DNA of 64,000 nucleotides from Pseudomonas sp. CFII64 (GCF_000416235.1 NZ_ATLO01000009.1:1-64000); one strand, 5' to 3'; counted from the first letter of the stretch, positions 11,691-21,250 are shown. Translations and numbers: made by a program. Notes: generated from the sequence alone by a model not told the origin.

Positions 11691-12728
11691 ATGAAGCTGA
11701 CCCCAGCCCAACTCTCCAAACACCTGCAAGGCACACTCGCGCCTGTCTATATCGTCAGCGGCGACGACCCGCTGCTGTGCCAGGAAGCTGCCGATGCGAT
11801 TCGTGCTGCGGCGCGCCTGCAAGGCTTCGACGAGCGTCAGGTGTTCAGCGCCGATGCCAGTTTCGACTGGGGCACGCTGTTGCAGGCCGGTGCCAGCATG
11901 TCGCTGTTTGCCGAACGGCGCCTGCTGGAACTGCGTCTGCCTTCCGGAAAGCCCGGCGACAAGGGTGCAGCGGCGTTGATGGAGTACTGCGCACGCCCCG
12001 CCGAAGACACCTTGCTGCTGATCAGCCTGCCGAAACTCGACGGCAGCGCGCAAAAGACCAAATGGGGTAAAGCCCTGGTCGAAGGCGCGCAGACGCAATT
12101 CGTGCAGATCTGGCCGGTGGATATTGGCCAGTTGCCGCAATGGATTCGCCAACGCCTGTCTCAGGCCGGGCTTGCCGCAACTCAGGACGCGGTGGAGCTG
12201 ATCGCCGCGCGGGTTGAAGGCAACTTGCTGGCGGCGGCTCAGGAAATCGAAAAGCTCAAGCTGATGGCCGAAGAAGGCCAGATCACCGTCGAAACCGTGC
12301 AGGCTGCGGTGGCTGACAGTGCGCGGTTCGACGTCTTCGGCCTGACCGACGCAGTGCTCAACGGCGAAGCCGCTCACGCCTTGCGCATGCTCGAAGGCCT
12401 GCGGGGCGAAGGCGTGGAACCACCGGTGATTCTCTGGGCCCTGTCCCGGGAACTGCGCGTGCTGGCAAACCTGGCGCTGCAATTCAGCCAGGGCGTGCCG
12501 TTGGACAAAGCTTTCAGCTCGGCCCGCCCGCCGATCTGGGACAAGCGCAAACCGTTGATGAGCAAAGCCCTGCAACGCCACTCGGCCAAACGCTGGAATG
12601 AACTGCTGATGGATGCGCAACGCATCGACGCACAAATCAAAGGCCAGGCCGCCGGCTCGCCCTGGAGCAGCCTGACCCGATTGGCGTTGCTGATGGCCGG
12701 GCAAAGGTTGGCGTTGCCGGCGGAGTGA
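11691..12728 (+). CDS. holA: DNA polymerase III subunit delta
   Basis: HolA is the clamp-loader wrench subunit that opens the beta sliding clamp. The product is 345 aa, the family length. The start MKLTPAQLSKHLQGTLAPVY is followed by YIVSGDDPLLCQEAADAIR, the typical N-terminal AAA+-like domain without a working P-loop. The helical C-terminal collar domain ends in WSSLTRLALLMAG. The ATG at 11691 follows the palindrome at 11649-11680, and SD-like sequence is weak (cttctga), so coupling to lptE or the hairpin may matter. Confidence 0.97.
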   Translation: MKLTPAQLSKHLQGTLAPVYIVSGDDPLLCQEAADAIRAAARLQGFDERQVFSADASFDWGTLLQAGASMSLFAERRLLELRLPSGKPGDKGAAALMEYCARPAEDTLLLISLPKLDGSAQKTKWGKALVEGAQTQFVQIWPVDIGQLPQWIRQRLSQAGLAATQDAVELIAARVEGNLLAAAQEIEKLKLMAEEGQITVETVQAAVADSARFDVFGLTDAVLNGEAAHALRMLEGLRGEGVEPPVILWALSRELRVLANLALQFSQGVPLDKAFSSARPPIWDKRKPLMSKALQRHSAKRWNELLMDAQRIDAQIKGQAAGSPWSSLTRLALLMAGQRLALPAE

Positions 12729-12841
12729 TCTGAAGCTCGTTGGATAATCGCCCGCCCTTCCATAGCACACATCTATTAGACACACGCCCTTCTCTGCCGG
12801 ATGATTGCCCGCGTTCAATCCCACCCAAGAGAGCATCGGTC

Positions 12842-12997
12842 ATGAAAAAACCAAAGCGGGCCAACAAGGCCAAATCCATCGTCGCCCAGCCATTGTTCCG
12901 CAGCCGTCAGGAACAACCCGGCAAAGGTAAGGGCAGCTACCGCCGCGAAGCCTTCCAGTCTAAAAGCTGGGAGGCTTCTTACCTTCTGGCGGCTTGA
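12842..12997 (+). CDS. arfA: Alternative ribosome-rescue factor ArfA
   Basis: ArfA recruits RF2 to ribosomes stalled on non-stop mRNA as a back-up to tmRNA. The product is 51 aa. The conserved core is present: NKAKSIVAQPLFRSR and PGKGKGSYRR. The hydrophobic end (SYLLAA) matches the full-length form that is normally degraded. As in other proteobacterial arfA genes, a hairpin lies inside the coding region (12950-12975) so that truncated, stop-less mRNA yields the active shorter peptide under tmRNA control. Start: ATG 12842 with aagaga upstream. Confidence 0.93.
   Translation: MKKPKRANKAKSIVAQPLFRSRQEQPGKGKGSYRREAFQSKSWEASYLLAA
12950..12980 (+). terminator. Intragenic hairpin in arfA (non-stop mRNA generator)
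   Basis: gccttccag-tctaaaag-ctgggaggc is a 9-bp stem (one G-T pair) with an 8-base loop inside the arfA reading frame, ending 22 bases before the stop codon and followed by the T-rich ttcttacctt. This arrangement matches known arfA genes where an intrinsic terminator or RNase III site within the ORF creates a stop-less message. Confidence 0.8.
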
Positions 12998-13082
12998 AAC
13001 ACGGCGACTTCCCCCCCGACGCCCCTTAGATCGGGCTGGCGTGTTAAGGTCTGCACCTATCGGTAATACCTTGGACCCAAGC

Positions 13083-14411
13083 ATGCCCTCTTGTTTTTCC
13101 CGACGTTGGCAGTTACGCCAACTGATCGCCGCCTCAAGCCTTATCCTGTTAGTTGCCTGCGCGGAAAAACCCACCGCAGCCGACGCCACGCCTCTCCCAG
13201 TTGCCAGCACGCTGCCTGTTGCGCCTGTTGCGCCTGTCGCTCCGGTTATTGCCGTCGATGCGAACCTCGATATCCAGCCGACCATCAGTTTCAGTGACTG
13301 GCAAGCAGGCTTTCGCGCCCAGGCTTTGCAGGCGGGCATCAGGCCTGACATTTTCGACAACGCTTTCGCTGGCGTGACGCCGGACATGAGCGTGGTCAAG
13401 GCTGACCGCAGCCAGCCGGAGTTCACTCGACCGGTCTGGGAATACCTCGACGGCGCGATATCCGCCGCGCGGGTGCGTAAAGGTCAGGCATTGCTCAATC
13501 AATATGCCGATGTATTGCAGAACATCGAGACGCGTTATGGCGTGGATCGCCAGGCGCTGGTGGCGGTCTGGGGCATGGAGAGTAACTTCGGCCAGTTCCA
13601 GGGCTCGCAATCAGTGATTCGCTCATTGGCGACCCTGGCCTATGAAGGCCGTCGGCGCGGCTTCGCTCAGGATCAATTGCTGGCGGCATTGCAGATTATC
13701 CAGCATGGCGATATCAGCGCGGACCGAATGCTCGGTTCGTGGGGTGGCGCCATGGGCCAGACACAATTTATTCCGACCACCTACAACACCCACGCCGTGG
13801 ACTTCGATGGCGACGGTCGCCGGGATATCTGGAACTCCCCGGCGGACGCCCTGGCCTCCACGGCGCACTACCTGCAAAGCTCAGGCTGGCAGCGCGGCCA
13901 GACCTGGGGCTATGAGGTGAAGCTGTCGTCAGGATTCGATTACGCACTGGCCGATGCCTCGACGCGCAAAAGCCTCGCCCAATGGCAGCAACTGGGCGTA
14001 AGCCTGGCCAATGGTTCGCCTTTGCCGGCCGGCACCGATCAGCAACAGGCGGCACTGCTGTTGCCTGCTGGCTATCGCGGCCCCGCGTTTCTGGTGATTG
14101 ATAACTTCCGTGCCATCCTCAAGTACAACAACTCGTCGTCCTACGCTCTGGCCATCGGCTTGCTGTCCGAGCGCTTCAAAGGCGGCGGCTTCGTTCTGGG
14201 TGAATGGCCGCGCGACGACACGCCCCTGAGCCGATCTGAGCGCATCGAACTGCAAAGCCTGCTCTCGGCCAAGCAATACGACGCCGGCACGCCAGACGGG
14301 ATTATCGGCGCCAACACCCGCAAGGCCATTCGCAGCGCCCAGCAATCCTACGGCTGGCCTGCTGACGGCTACCCGACGCATGAGTTGCTGGAGACGTTGC
14401 GCAAGCCTTGA
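13083..14411 (+). CDS. MltB-family lytic murein transglycosylase with PG-binding domain (lipoprotein)
   Basis: The product is 442 aa: a lytic transglycosylase of the MltB (family 3) type that cleaves glycan strands with 1,6-anhydro ends. A lipoprotein signal ends in LLVAC at about residue 20. The SLT_2 domain spans about 65-360 with the catalytic glutamate in AVWGMESNFG, and GGAMGQTQFIPTTY is diagnostic. A C-terminal PG_binding_1 domain follows (YDAGTPDGIIGANTRKAIRS). I prefer the ATG at 13083 because it starts the signal peptide; a GTG at 13041 would add 14 residues. It is one of two MltB-type enzymes in the window (see 19080-20087). Confidence 0.92.
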   Translation: MPSCFSRRWQLRQLIAASSLILLVACAEKPTAADATPLPVASTLPVAPVAPVAPVIAVDANLDIQPTISFSDWQAGFRAQALQAGIRPDIFDNAFAGVTPDMSVVKADRSQPEFTRPVWEYLDGAISAARVRKGQALLNQYADVLQNIETRYGVDRQALVAVWGMESNFGQFQGSQSVIRSLATLAYEGRRRGFAQDQLLAALQIIQHGDISADRMLGSWGGAMGQTQFIPTTYNTHAVDFDGDGRRDIWNSPADALASTAHYLQSSGWQRGQTWGYEVKLSSGFDYALADASTRKSLAQWQQLGVSLANGSPLPAGTDQQQAALLLPAGYRGPAFLVIDNFRAILKYNNSSSYALAIGLLSERFKGGGFVLGEWPRDDTPLSRSERIELQSLLSAKQYDAGTPDGIIGANTRKAIRSAQQSYGWPADGYPTHELLETLRKP

Positions 14412-14440
14412 AAACGTCCTGCGGGCATGTGAAGTGCTTT

Positions 14441-14545
14441 GGTGGGAGAGGACTCGTCCTCGAAAGGATTGCCAGACAATGAAGTGCTATCAGGCAGATT
14501 GAGGTTGGCCGGGTTGCCCCATCGAGGACAAGTCCTCTCCCACAA
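14441..14545. repeat. REP-like inverted pair (gtgggagaggac type)
   Basis: The left arm gtgggagaggactcgtcctc and the right arm gaggacaagtcctctcccac face each other over about 60 bases. Each half has its own inner palindrome (gaggac-gtcctc). The sequence differs from the ccggcttcagccgg family, so it is a second REP family. It lies between the transglycosylase gene and the lipA terminator. Confidence 0.85.
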
Positions 14546-14564
14546 AGGACGGGAAAAACATAAT

Positions 14565-14600
14565 AAAAAAGGGCCGGATATCACTATCCGGCCCTTTTTT
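14565..14600. terminator. Bidirectional intrinsic terminator
   Basis: aaaaaagggccggata-tcac-tatccggcccttttttt is a near-perfect 10-bp GC-rich stem with A/T runs on both sides. It can end both the plus-strand transglycosylase transcript and the minus-strand lip operon (lipA ends at 14616). Confidence 0.92.
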
Positions 14601-14615
14601 GTTTTCGGCGTTGCC

Positions 14616-15647
14616 TTACGACATGGCTTTGACAGCTGTCTTGGCCTGTTCGTCGGCGTGGTACGAGGAACGTACCAACGGGCCGGACGCGACGTTCTTG
14701 AAGCCCATCTTGTAGCCTTCCTCAGCGAACCAGGCGAACACGTCCGGATGCACGAAGCGTTCGACTGGCAAGTGGCTGCGCGACGGTTGCAGGTATTGAC
14801 CCAGCGTCAGCATGTCGATGTCGTGTTCGCGCATGCGCTTCATGACTTCGATGACTTCTTCGTCGGTCTCGCCCAGGCCCAGCATCAAGCCGGACTTGGT
14901 CGGCACGTGCGGCACCATTTGCTTGAAGCGCTGCAGCAGGGTCAGCGACCACTGGTAATCGGAGCCAGGGCGCGCGGCCTTGTACAGACGCGGCACGGTT
15001 TCCAGGTTGTGGTTGAACACATCCGGCGGCTCGGCAGCGGTGATTTCCAGGGCGATGTCCATGCGGCCGCGATAGTCCGGAACCAGTGTCTCCAGTTGCA
15101 CGTTCGGCGACAGCTTGCGGATTTCACGGATGCAGTCGGCAAAGTGCTGGGCACCGCCGTCACGCAGGTCGTCGCGGTCCACGGAAGTGATGACCACGTA
15201 CTTGAGACGCAAGTCAGCGATGGCGACAGCCAGGTTCACCGGCTCGTTGACGTCCAGCGCCTTCGGACGGCCGTGGCCGACGTCGCAGAACGGACAGCGA
15301 CGGGTGCAGATGTCGCCCATGATCATGAAGGTCGCGGTGCCGCCGGAGAAGCACTCGCCCAGATTCGGGCAGGACGCTTCTTCGCAGACGCTGTGCAGTT
15401 TGTGTTTGCGCAGCAGTTGCTTGACGCGATCAACCTCGGGGGAAACCGGGATGCGCACACGAATCCAGTCAGGCTTCTTCGGCAGGTCGACGGTTGGAAT
15501 GATCTTTACCGGAATCCGTGCAACCTTTTCCGCGCCGCGCAGTTTCACGCCGGCTTCGACTTTCGGGCGGGCCACACGCTCGGAAACATCAAGCGTCGGG
15601 ATCAGGTTTTGCACGGGGCTCTCAGCAATGTCGGTCGCAGTAGTCAT
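14616..15647 (-). CDS. lipA: Lipoyl synthase
   Basis: LipA inserts two sulfurs into protein-bound octanoyl groups to make lipoate. The product is 343 aa. Both iron-sulfur cysteine sets are visible: [12 protein letters not shown] for the auxiliary cluster and CTRRCPFC for the radical-SAM cluster. The start at 15647 ([20 protein letters not shown]) agrees with Pseudomonas LipA; the frame is open upstream but only over lipB. lipB ends 2 bases before it, so the two are coupled. Confidence 0.98.
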   Translation of the reverse strand: MTTATDIAESPVQNLIPTLDVSERVARPKVEAGVKLRGAEKVARIPVKIIPTVDLPKKPDWIRVRIPVSPEVDRVKQLLRKHKLHSVCEEASCPNLGECFSGGTATFMIMGDICTRRCPFCDVGHGRPKALDVNEPVNLAVAIADLRLKYVVITSVDRDDLRDGGAQHFADCIREIRKLSPNVQLETLVPDYRGRMDIALEITAAEPPDVFNHNLETVPRLYKAARPGSDYQWSLTLLQRFKQMVPHVPTKSGLMLGLGETDEEVIEVMKRMREHDIDMLTLGQYLQPSRSHLPVERFVHPDVFAWFAEEGYKMGFKNVASGPLVRSSYHADEQAKTAVKAMS

Positions 15648-15648
15648 A

Positions 15649-16296
15649 TCAATCGATTCCGCCCGTGAGGGTCGTCTGCTCAGCATAGTCGAGGTGTTTG
15701 ACGAGCTGCGCGCGCAGCCGGGCACTAACCTCGGCAAATTCAATCGGGCCTGCATGATCACGTAGCTGGGTCATCGCCAGCCCCGCATATCCGCAGGGAT
15801 TTATCCGTCGAAACGGTTCAAGGTCCATGTCGACGTTCAACGCCAGACCATGGAAGGAACAACCGTTGCGAATTCGCAGTCCCAGGGACGCGATTTTCGC
15901 TCCATCGACGTAAACACCCGGTGCGTCGGGTTTCGCGGCGGCCGTTACACCGTAACTGGCCAGCACTGCGATGAGGCTGCGTTCGATCCGGGAAACCAGA
16001 TCACGCACGCCAAAGCCAAGGCGCCTGACGTCCAGCATCAGGTAAGCAACCAGTTGGCCGGGGCCATGATAGGTTACTTGGCCGCCACGATCGACCTGTA
16101 TGACCGGAATATTGCCCGGCAGCAACAGATGCTCGGCCTTGCCGGCCTGCCCCTGGGTGAAGATCGGCGGGTGCTGGACCAGCCAGACTTCGTCCTGCAC
16201 CTCTTTACCGCGTTCGTCGGTAAAGCGCTGCATGGCATGCCAGGCACGCTCGTATTCGACCAGCCCGGGATCACGAAAACCCAGGGTGCCGGTCAT
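15649..16296 (-). CDS. lipB: Octanoyl-[ACP]:protein N-octanoyltransferase LipB
   Basis: LipB moves octanoate from acyl carrier protein to the lipoyl domains, the substrate for LipA. The product is 215 aa. Family motifs: [19 protein letters not shown] at about residues 70-88, the catalytic lysine in [12 protein letters not shown] and the catalytic cysteine in [13 protein letters not shown]. Its ATG shares one base with the ybeD stop codon (16296-16298), so the order ybeD-lipB-lipA is tightly coupled. Confidence 0.98.
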   Translation of the reverse strand: MTGTLGFRDPGLVEYERAWHAMQRFTDERGKEVQDEVWLVQHPPIFTQGQAGKAEHLLLPGNIPVIQVDRGGQVTYHGPGQLVAYLMLDVRRLGFGVRDLVSRIERSLIAVLASYGVTAAAKPDAPGVYVDGAKIASLGLRIRNGCSFHGLALNVDMDLEPFRRINPCGYAGLAMTQLRDHAGPIEFAEVSARLRAQLVKHLDYAEQTTLTGGID

Positions 16297-16571
16297 CAGA
16301 GCACCATGTGCACGAAACCGGTAGCGCGCAGGGCGCTATTGATATCGCGCAATTGGTCTTCGCCCGTGGCAATGATATGCAGCTGAACGGTGGTGTACTT
16401 GCCGTTGCTGCTTTGGCGCTCGGCCAGGGTCTTGATATCGAGCGTGGCGTATTTGGCCAGGATCTCGATCACCGCGTCGGTGAAGCCCACGGTGGTGTCG
16501 CCGATCACTTTGATCGGGTAGTCATCGCAGGGAAATTCGATTTTGTGCGACTTAACGTCGGAATCAGTCAT
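16296..16571 (-). CDS. ybeD: DUF493/YbeD family protein
   Basis: The product is 91 aa, an ACT-like ferredoxin-fold protein of unknown mechanism that is nearly always next to lipB. Its sequence ([18 protein letters not shown] ... [20 protein letters not shown]) fits the family. I use the ATG at 16571 ([10 protein letters not shown]); an upstream in-frame start would add 12 residues without family support. It is the first gene of the ybeD-lipB-lipA set. Confidence 0.92.
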   Translation of the reverse strand: MTDSDVKSHKIEFPCDDYPIKVIGDTTVGFTDAVIEILAKYATLDIKTLAERQSSNGKYTTVQLHIIATGEDQLRDINSALRATGFVHMVL

Positions 16572-16606
16572 GGCAGTAAAGGTCTCACAAGCCGTGACGA
16601 CGGACA

Positions 16607-16635
16607 CGCGCCCACTCAGGGTATGAGCGGGCGCG
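16607..16635 (-). terminator. GC-rich hairpin between dacA and ybeD
   Basis: cgcgccc and gggcgcg form a 7-bp stem; ctc/gag inside it extend the stem after one mismatch. It lies in the 92-base gap between dacA and ybeD. No T-run follows in the minus direction, so it may reduce rather than stop read-through. Confidence 0.45.
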
Positions 16636-16663
16636 AGAAGGTCGGCATTGATTTCTTGGGATG

Positions 16664-17824
16664 TCAGTTGAACAAGCCGTAGAAGAACAGGCGGATGCTA
16701 TCCCACACTCGACGGAAAATACCACCTTCCTCGACCGGTTCCAGCGCGATCAGGTTGGCCGTGTGAACCACCTTGTCTTCCATTTTCACTTCAACTTTAC
16801 CGATCACGTCGCCCTTGGCGATTGGCGCAACCAGCTGCGGGTTCATGGTCATGCTGGCGGTGAGCTTCTTCATCTCGCCTTTGGGCATGGTCATGCTCAG
16901 ATCTTCAGCCAGGCCAGCCTTGACCTGATGCTCTGCGCCTTTCCAGACTGGAGCCTGGGCCAGCTCGGTGCCTTTCTGGTAGAAGTTCTGGGTTTCGAAG
17001 AAACGGAAACCGTAAGTCAGCAACTTCTGGGTCTCAGCCGCACGGGCCTGTTCGCTGTTGGTGCCGAACACCACTGCGATCAGACGCATGCCATCGCGTA
17101 CTGCCGAAGACACCATGCAATAGCCTGCTTCGTCGGTGTGACCGGTTTTCAGACCATCAACGGTCTTGTCGCGCCACAGCAGCAGGTTGCGGTTAGGCTG
17201 CTTGATGCCGTTCCAGAAGAACTCTTTCTGCGAGTAGATCGCGTAGTGAGCCGGATCTTCGTGAATGATCGCCCGGGCCAGAATCGCCATGTCGTGCGCC
17301 GAAGAGTAGTGCTCCGGGTTCGGCAGGCCAGTCGGGTTCATGAAGTGACTGTTGGTCATGCCCAGATCGGCGGCCGTCTTGTTCATCATGTCGGCGAACG
17401 CGTCTTCGCTGCCGGCGATGTGCTCAGAGAGCGCAACACTGGCGTCGTTACCCGACTGAATGATGATGCCGTGCAGCAGATCGCTGACCGTGACCTGGGT
17501 GCCGACCTTGATGAACATCCGCGAACCGCCGGTACGCCAGGCGTTCTCGCTGACGGTAACCGGATCGTTCTCGCCGATCTGACCGCGACGGATTTCCAGG
17601 GTGGCGATATAGGCCGTCATCAGTTTGGTCAGGCTCGCAGGCGCCAGACGCTGGTCGCCGTTGTTCTCGACCAGAACGTTGCCGCTGGTGGCGTCCATCA
17701 GCACATAGGCCTTGGCAGCCAGTTGCGGCGCGGCGGGTGTCATCTGTTCAACCGCCCAGGCGGCAGGCGTGATGATCAGCGGTACAAGCAGGCACAAGCG
17801 TTTTGCAAAGGTGGTGATGTTCAT
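16664..17824 (-). CDS. dacA: D-alanyl-D-alanine carboxypeptidase (PBP5/6 type)
   Basis: The enzyme trims the terminal D-Ala of peptidoglycan pentapeptides and is a low-molecular-weight penicillin-binding protein. The product is 386 aa. Signal peptide residues 1-24 (ending AAWA), catalytic motifs SLTK (in APASLTKLMTAY), SGN (QSGNDAS) and KTG (GLKTGHTDE), then a beta-rich C-terminal domain and a terminal amphipathic helix (FRRVWDSIRLFFYGLFN) for membrane anchoring. Start ATG 17824 begins the signal peptide; an upstream in-frame start adds 15 residues without a role. Confidence 0.97.
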   Translation of the reverse strand: MNITTFAKRLCLLVPLIITPAAWAVEQMTPAAPQLAAKAYVLMDATSGNVLVENNGDQRLAPASLTKLMTAYIATLEIRRGQIGENDPVTVSENAWRTGGSRMFIKVGTQVTVSDLLHGIIIQSGNDASVALSEHIAGSEDAFADMMNKTAADLGMTNSHFMNPTGLPNPEHYSSAHDMAILARAIIHEDPAHYAIYSQKEFFWNGIKQPNRNLLLWRDKTVDGLKTGHTDEAGYCMVSSAVRDGMRLIAVVFGTNSEQARAAETQKLLTYGFRFFETQNFYQKGTELAQAPVWKGAEHQVKAGLAEDLSMTMPKGEMKKLTASMTMNPQLVAPIAKGDVIGKVEVKMEDKVVHTANLIALEPVEEGGIFRRVWDSIRLFFYGLFN

Positions 17825-18060
17825 CCGTCTCTCGAAATTGCTAATGGGCAAACATGCCCTCACGGGCAAAGCTGATCAGGCGGTGAAAGCGAAAACACTT
17901 TTCACGACCTGCTACGCCAGGCTCTGATCCTGGCAGACAAGGTCGTCTGTTCGACAGACAAACTTGCATACAGTTGCCGCAAACGCATGCTCTGCCGGCA
18001 AATGCGCGTCTGTGGAAACCGCCAGTCGATCAGCCTCGGATCACTCCGAAACCGCACCGA

Positions 18061-19080
18061 CTATTGATCTGATGTCACGACGCTAGGCTGACCAAGATTG
18101 GCTGACCTGACGCTGTTCTGTAATTGCTGGGCTTCACCCTGCGTGTCGATCGGTCCCATCCGCACCCGATACAGCGTTTGCTGATTGCGTGCGATCGAAC
18201 TGACGAAAACCGGTGCCCGGACCATCCCGCTGAGCTTCGACCTCAGGAGTTCCGCAGCGTCCGGATTGGCGAAGGCTCCCACCTGGAGAAATAGCCCAGA
18301 CGCTTGTCCGGAAGCGTTTTTTTTTGCGTCGACCTGCAACGGGACAGCCGGCGCCGCGTGCTGCTGCGGCGGTGGCGTGTATTGTTCGATGGTGCCCGCC
18401 GAAACGGTCAGCGCCGGCGGCGTGGCCTGGGCGATAACCTGCGGCTGATTCGGCAACAGCGGCGCCGGACGGCCGTTCTGGGCCAGCCACTCTTGAGGAT
18501 CGATGCCTTCGACCTTGACCCTGGCCGTGCCGGATTCGGCATAACCGAGCTTCTTGGCAGCGGCATAGGACAAATCGATGATGCGGTCGGAATAGAACGG
18601 TCCGCGATCATTGACGCGCAGGATTACCGTGCGGTTGTTGTCCAGGTTGGTCACCCGGACATAGCTCGGCAGCGGCAGGGTCTTGTGCGCGGCGCTCATC
18701 CCGTACAGGTCGTACACTTCGCCGTTGGCGGTGTTCTGACCATGGAATTTGGTGCCGTACCAGGACGCCGTGCCCGAGGCGACATAGCGTCGGGAATCAT
18801 TGAGCGGGAAATAGGTTTTGCCCAGCACGGTGTACGGGTTGGCTTTATAAGGCCCGTTGTGCAGGGTTGGCGTGGCGTCGGGAATGCGCGACACGTCGAC
18901 ATCCCACCACGGCGCGCCGTCCTTGTGCGCCCGGTTGATATCCAGACCGGGCATATTACGCACTGTGGCGCCGCCTTTTTGCGGTGAACGGCTGGTATTG
19001 GAGGAACAACTCACCACCAGCAACGCGAGCGCAGCGTAGGACAGCAACTTCAGCGGTGTGCGAATCGGCATTGCCGGCAT
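18061..19080 (-). CDS. rlpA: Septal ring lytic transglycosylase RlpA (lipoprotein)
   Basis: RlpA of Pseudomonas cleaves stripped ('naked') glycan strands at the division septum. The product is 339 aa. The lipoprotein signal ends in VVSC. The double-psi beta-barrel domain lies at about residues 95-185 (TASWYGTKFHGQNTANGE, RVNDRGPF, IDLSYAAA) and a C-terminal SPOR domain at about 262-339 (FLQVGAFANPDAAELLR), which targets denuded septal glycan. Between them is a proline/alanine-rich linker. Its ATG shares a base with the mltB stop (TAATG), so it is co-translated with mltB. Confidence 0.95.
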   Translation of the reverse strand: MPAMPIRTPLKLLSYAALALLVVSCSSNTSRSPQKGGATVRNMPGLDINRAHKDGAPWWDVDVSRIPDATPTLHNGPYKANPYTVLGKTYFPLNDSRRYVASGTASWYGTKFHGQNTANGEVYDLYGMSAAHKTLPLPSYVRVTNLDNNRTVILRVNDRGPFYSDRIIDLSYAAAKKLGYAESGTARVKVEGIDPQEWLAQNGRPAPLLPNQPQVIAQATPPALTVSAGTIEQYTPPPQQHAAPAVPLQVDAKKNASGQASGLFLQVGAFANPDAAELLRSKLSGMVRAPVFVSSIARNQQTLYRVRMGPIDTQGEAQQLQNSVRSANLGQPSVVTSDQ

Positions 19081-20087
19081 TACTTGACGCCCCGAGCTTG
19101 AACCAATAATTCAGACAGCTGATGCACGGTCATGGCGTACATCACGCTGCGGTTATAACGCGTGATTGCATAAAAATTTTTCAGACCCAGCCAGTATTCC
19201 GGCCCCTTATCGCCCTCAAGGCGAAATGCGGTCACCGGCAGGTCATCGCGCAGCGCATCATGACTCGCCCAACCCAACGCTCGCAACTCCCCAACGTTCT
19301 TTACCGGATCAATGCCCGGACTCAATCCTTCGTCGACCCGGTCGCCGCGCACACTGGCAAGGCTGACCACCGGCTCGCCAGCGACCCAGCCATGGCGCTT
19401 GAAGTAACTGGCGACACTGCCGATGGCGTCTTCTGGATCGGTCCAGATATTGATGTGGCCGTCGCCGTCGAAATCCACGGCGTACGCGCGAAAACTGCTC
19501 GGCATGAACTGCGGCAAACCCATGGCACCGGCATACGAGCCCTTGAGCGTCAGCGGATCGACCTGCTGTTCGCGGGCCAGCAGCAGGAACTCGCGCAGCT
19601 CCTTGCGGAAGAAATCGGCACGCGGCGGATAGTCAAAGCCCAGCGTGGACAAGGCGTCGATGACCCGATAGTTGCCGGTGTTGCGCCCGAAAAACGTCTC
19701 GACGCCAATAATCGACACGATCACCTGGGCCGGAACGCCGTATTCCTGTTCGGCACGGGCCAGCGCGGCCTCGTGCTGCCGCCAGAAATCCACACCTCGC
19801 GCGATGCGCGCGTCAGTGATGAACATCGGACGATATTCCTTCCATTGCTTGACCCGTTCGGCTGGGCGGGAAATCGCGTCGAGGATCGCCTGCTTGCGCT
19901 CCACTTCACGAAACACGTCAATCAACTGCTCGCCAGCGAAGCCGTAGTCGCGAGTCATCTGCGCGACGAACTCCGCAACCTGCGGCGAGCCTTCGTAATC
20001 CCCTGCCAATGCCTCTTGAACAGATCCAAGGATACCCACCAGGCCGACCAACGGAGCATATCGAGCCCAGTTACGCACTACTTGCAT
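19080..20087 (-). CDS. mltB: Lytic murein transglycosylase B
   Basis: The product is 335 aa. After a signal stretch (about residues 6-28, ending EALA) comes the SLT_2 domain with the catalytic glutamate in IIGVETFFGRNTG and the signature YAGAMGLPQFMPSSFR. It lacks the C-terminal PG-binding domain of the enzyme at 13083-14411. I use the ATG at 20087 (MQVVRNWARYAPL); an upstream start would overlap rodA. It is the third gene of the mrdA-rodA-mltB-rlpA series, the cell-elongation cluster. Confidence 0.95.
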   Translation of the reverse strand: MQVVRNWARYAPLVGLVGILGSVQEALAGDYEGSPQVAEFVAQMTRDYGFAGEQLIDVFREVERKQAILDAISRPAERVKQWKEYRPMFITDARIARGVDFWRQHEAALARAEQEYGVPAQVIVSIIGVETFFGRNTGNYRVIDALSTLGFDYPPRADFFRKELREFLLLAREQQVDPLTLKGSYAGAMGLPQFMPSSFRAYAVDFDGDGHINIWTDPEDAIGSVASYFKRHGWVAGEPVVSLASVRGDRVDEGLSPGIDPVKNVGELRALGWASHDALRDDLPVTAFRLEGDKGPEYWLGLKNFYAITRYNRSVMYAMTVHQLSELLVQARGVK

Positions 20088-20104
20088 GGAATTCTTCACC
20101 TTAA

Positions 20105-21250
20105 TCAAACCTGTGCGATCCACTTACGATGTGTGTGAATCGACATCAAAACTCCAAACGCTGACAGTAGGGTCACCAGCGAAGTTCCGCCGTAACTAAT
20201 GAAGGGCAGCGGCACGCCCACAACCGGCAGCAGGCCACTGACCATACCGATGTTGACGAAAACGTAAACAAAAAATGTCATTGTCAGGCTGCCCGCGAGC
20301 AATTTGCCGAACAAAGTCTGCGCTTGAGCGGTGATGACCAGACCGCGCCCGATCAGCAGCAGGTAAATCAGCAGCAGCGCGCAAATCCCCACCAGGCCGA
20401 ACTCTTCGCCCAGTACCGCAATAATGAAGTCAGTGTGGCTTTCCGGCAGGAAATCCAGGTGCGACTGGGTGCCCAGCAGCCAGCCCTTGCCAAACACGCC
20501 GCCCGAACCGATGGCCGCCTTGGACTGGATGATGTTCCAGCCGGTGCCGAGCGGATCGCTTTCCGGATCGAGGAAGGTCAGGATTCGCTGCTTCTGGTAG
20601 TCGTGCATGATGAAGAACCACATCGCCACGGCGATCGGCACAGCGGCAGCGATCACGCTGATGATCCAGCGCCAGCGCAAGCCAGCCATGAACAACACGA
20701 AGGTCCCCGAGGCCAGAATCAGCAGCGAGGTGCCCAGGTCCGGCTGGCGCACGATCAGGACGAACGGAATGCCGATCAGCCCCAGGCTGAGCGCAACATG
20801 CTTGAGATGCGGCGGCAGCGTGCGTTTCGACAAATACCAGGCAATGGTCGCCGGCATGATGATCTTGAGAAATTCCGAGGGCTGGAAGCGGATCACGCCG
20901 GGGATGTTGATCCAGCGGGTCGCGCCCATGGCGTTATGACCCATCACATCCACCACCACCAGCAGCAGAACGCCCAGCACATAGAGCACCGGCACCCAGC
21001 GCGCCATGAAACGCGGCTCCAGCTGCGCGATGATGACCATCGACAACAGGCCGATGCCGAACGAACTGGCCTGCTTGATCAGCAGATCCCAGTTCTTGCC
21101 GCTGGCCGAATACAGCACGAACAGGCTGCCGGCGGCCAATGTCAGCAACAGAATCAGCAGCGGGCCGTCGATATGGATGCGCTGCAGGAAGGTGGCGCGA
21201 CGGCGCATCACATCTTCGCTGGACAGGATGCGGTCGAAATTACTCTTCAC
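20105..21250 (-). CDS. rodA: Rod-shape-determining peptidoglycan polymerase RodA
   Basis: RodA is the SEDS-family glycosyltransferase that polymerises lipid II with PBP2 in the elongasome. The product is about 381 aa with some ten membrane helices. Typical features are TRWINIPGVIRFQPSEFLK, ESHTDFIIAVLGEEFGLVG and the final VGVPLPFISYGGTSL. The start is a GTG; I take the one at 21250 (VKSNFDRILSSEDV), and a second GTG two codons upstream is possible. Either way it overlaps the mrdA 3' end by about 11-17 bases, so the partners are translationally coupled. Confidence 0.95.
   Translation of the reverse strand: MKSNFDRILSSEDVMRRRATFLQRIHIDGPLLILLLTLAAGSLFVLYSASGKNWDLLIKQASSFGIGLLSMVIIAQLEPRFMARWVPVLYVLGVLLLVVVDVMGHNAMGATRWINIPGVIRFQPSEFLKIIMPATIAWYLSKRTLPPHLKHVALSLGLIGIPFVLIVRQPDLGTSLLILASGTFVLFMAGLRWRWIISVIAAAVPIAVAMWFFIMHDYQKQRILTFLDPESDPLGTGWNIIQSKAAIGSGGVFGKGWLLGTQSHLDFLPESHTDFIIAVLGEEFGLVGICALLLIYLLLIGRGLVITAQAQTLFGKLLAGSLTMTFFVYVFVNIGMVSGLLPVVGVPLPFISYGGTSLVTLLSAFGVLMSIHTHRKWIAQV

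Noticed and set aside
17945..17959. gtctgt-tcg-acagac palindrome upstream of dacA as a LexA box
   Set aside because: The spacing between CTGT and ACAG is 3 rather than 8 bases, so it does not fit LexA; no other role is supported.
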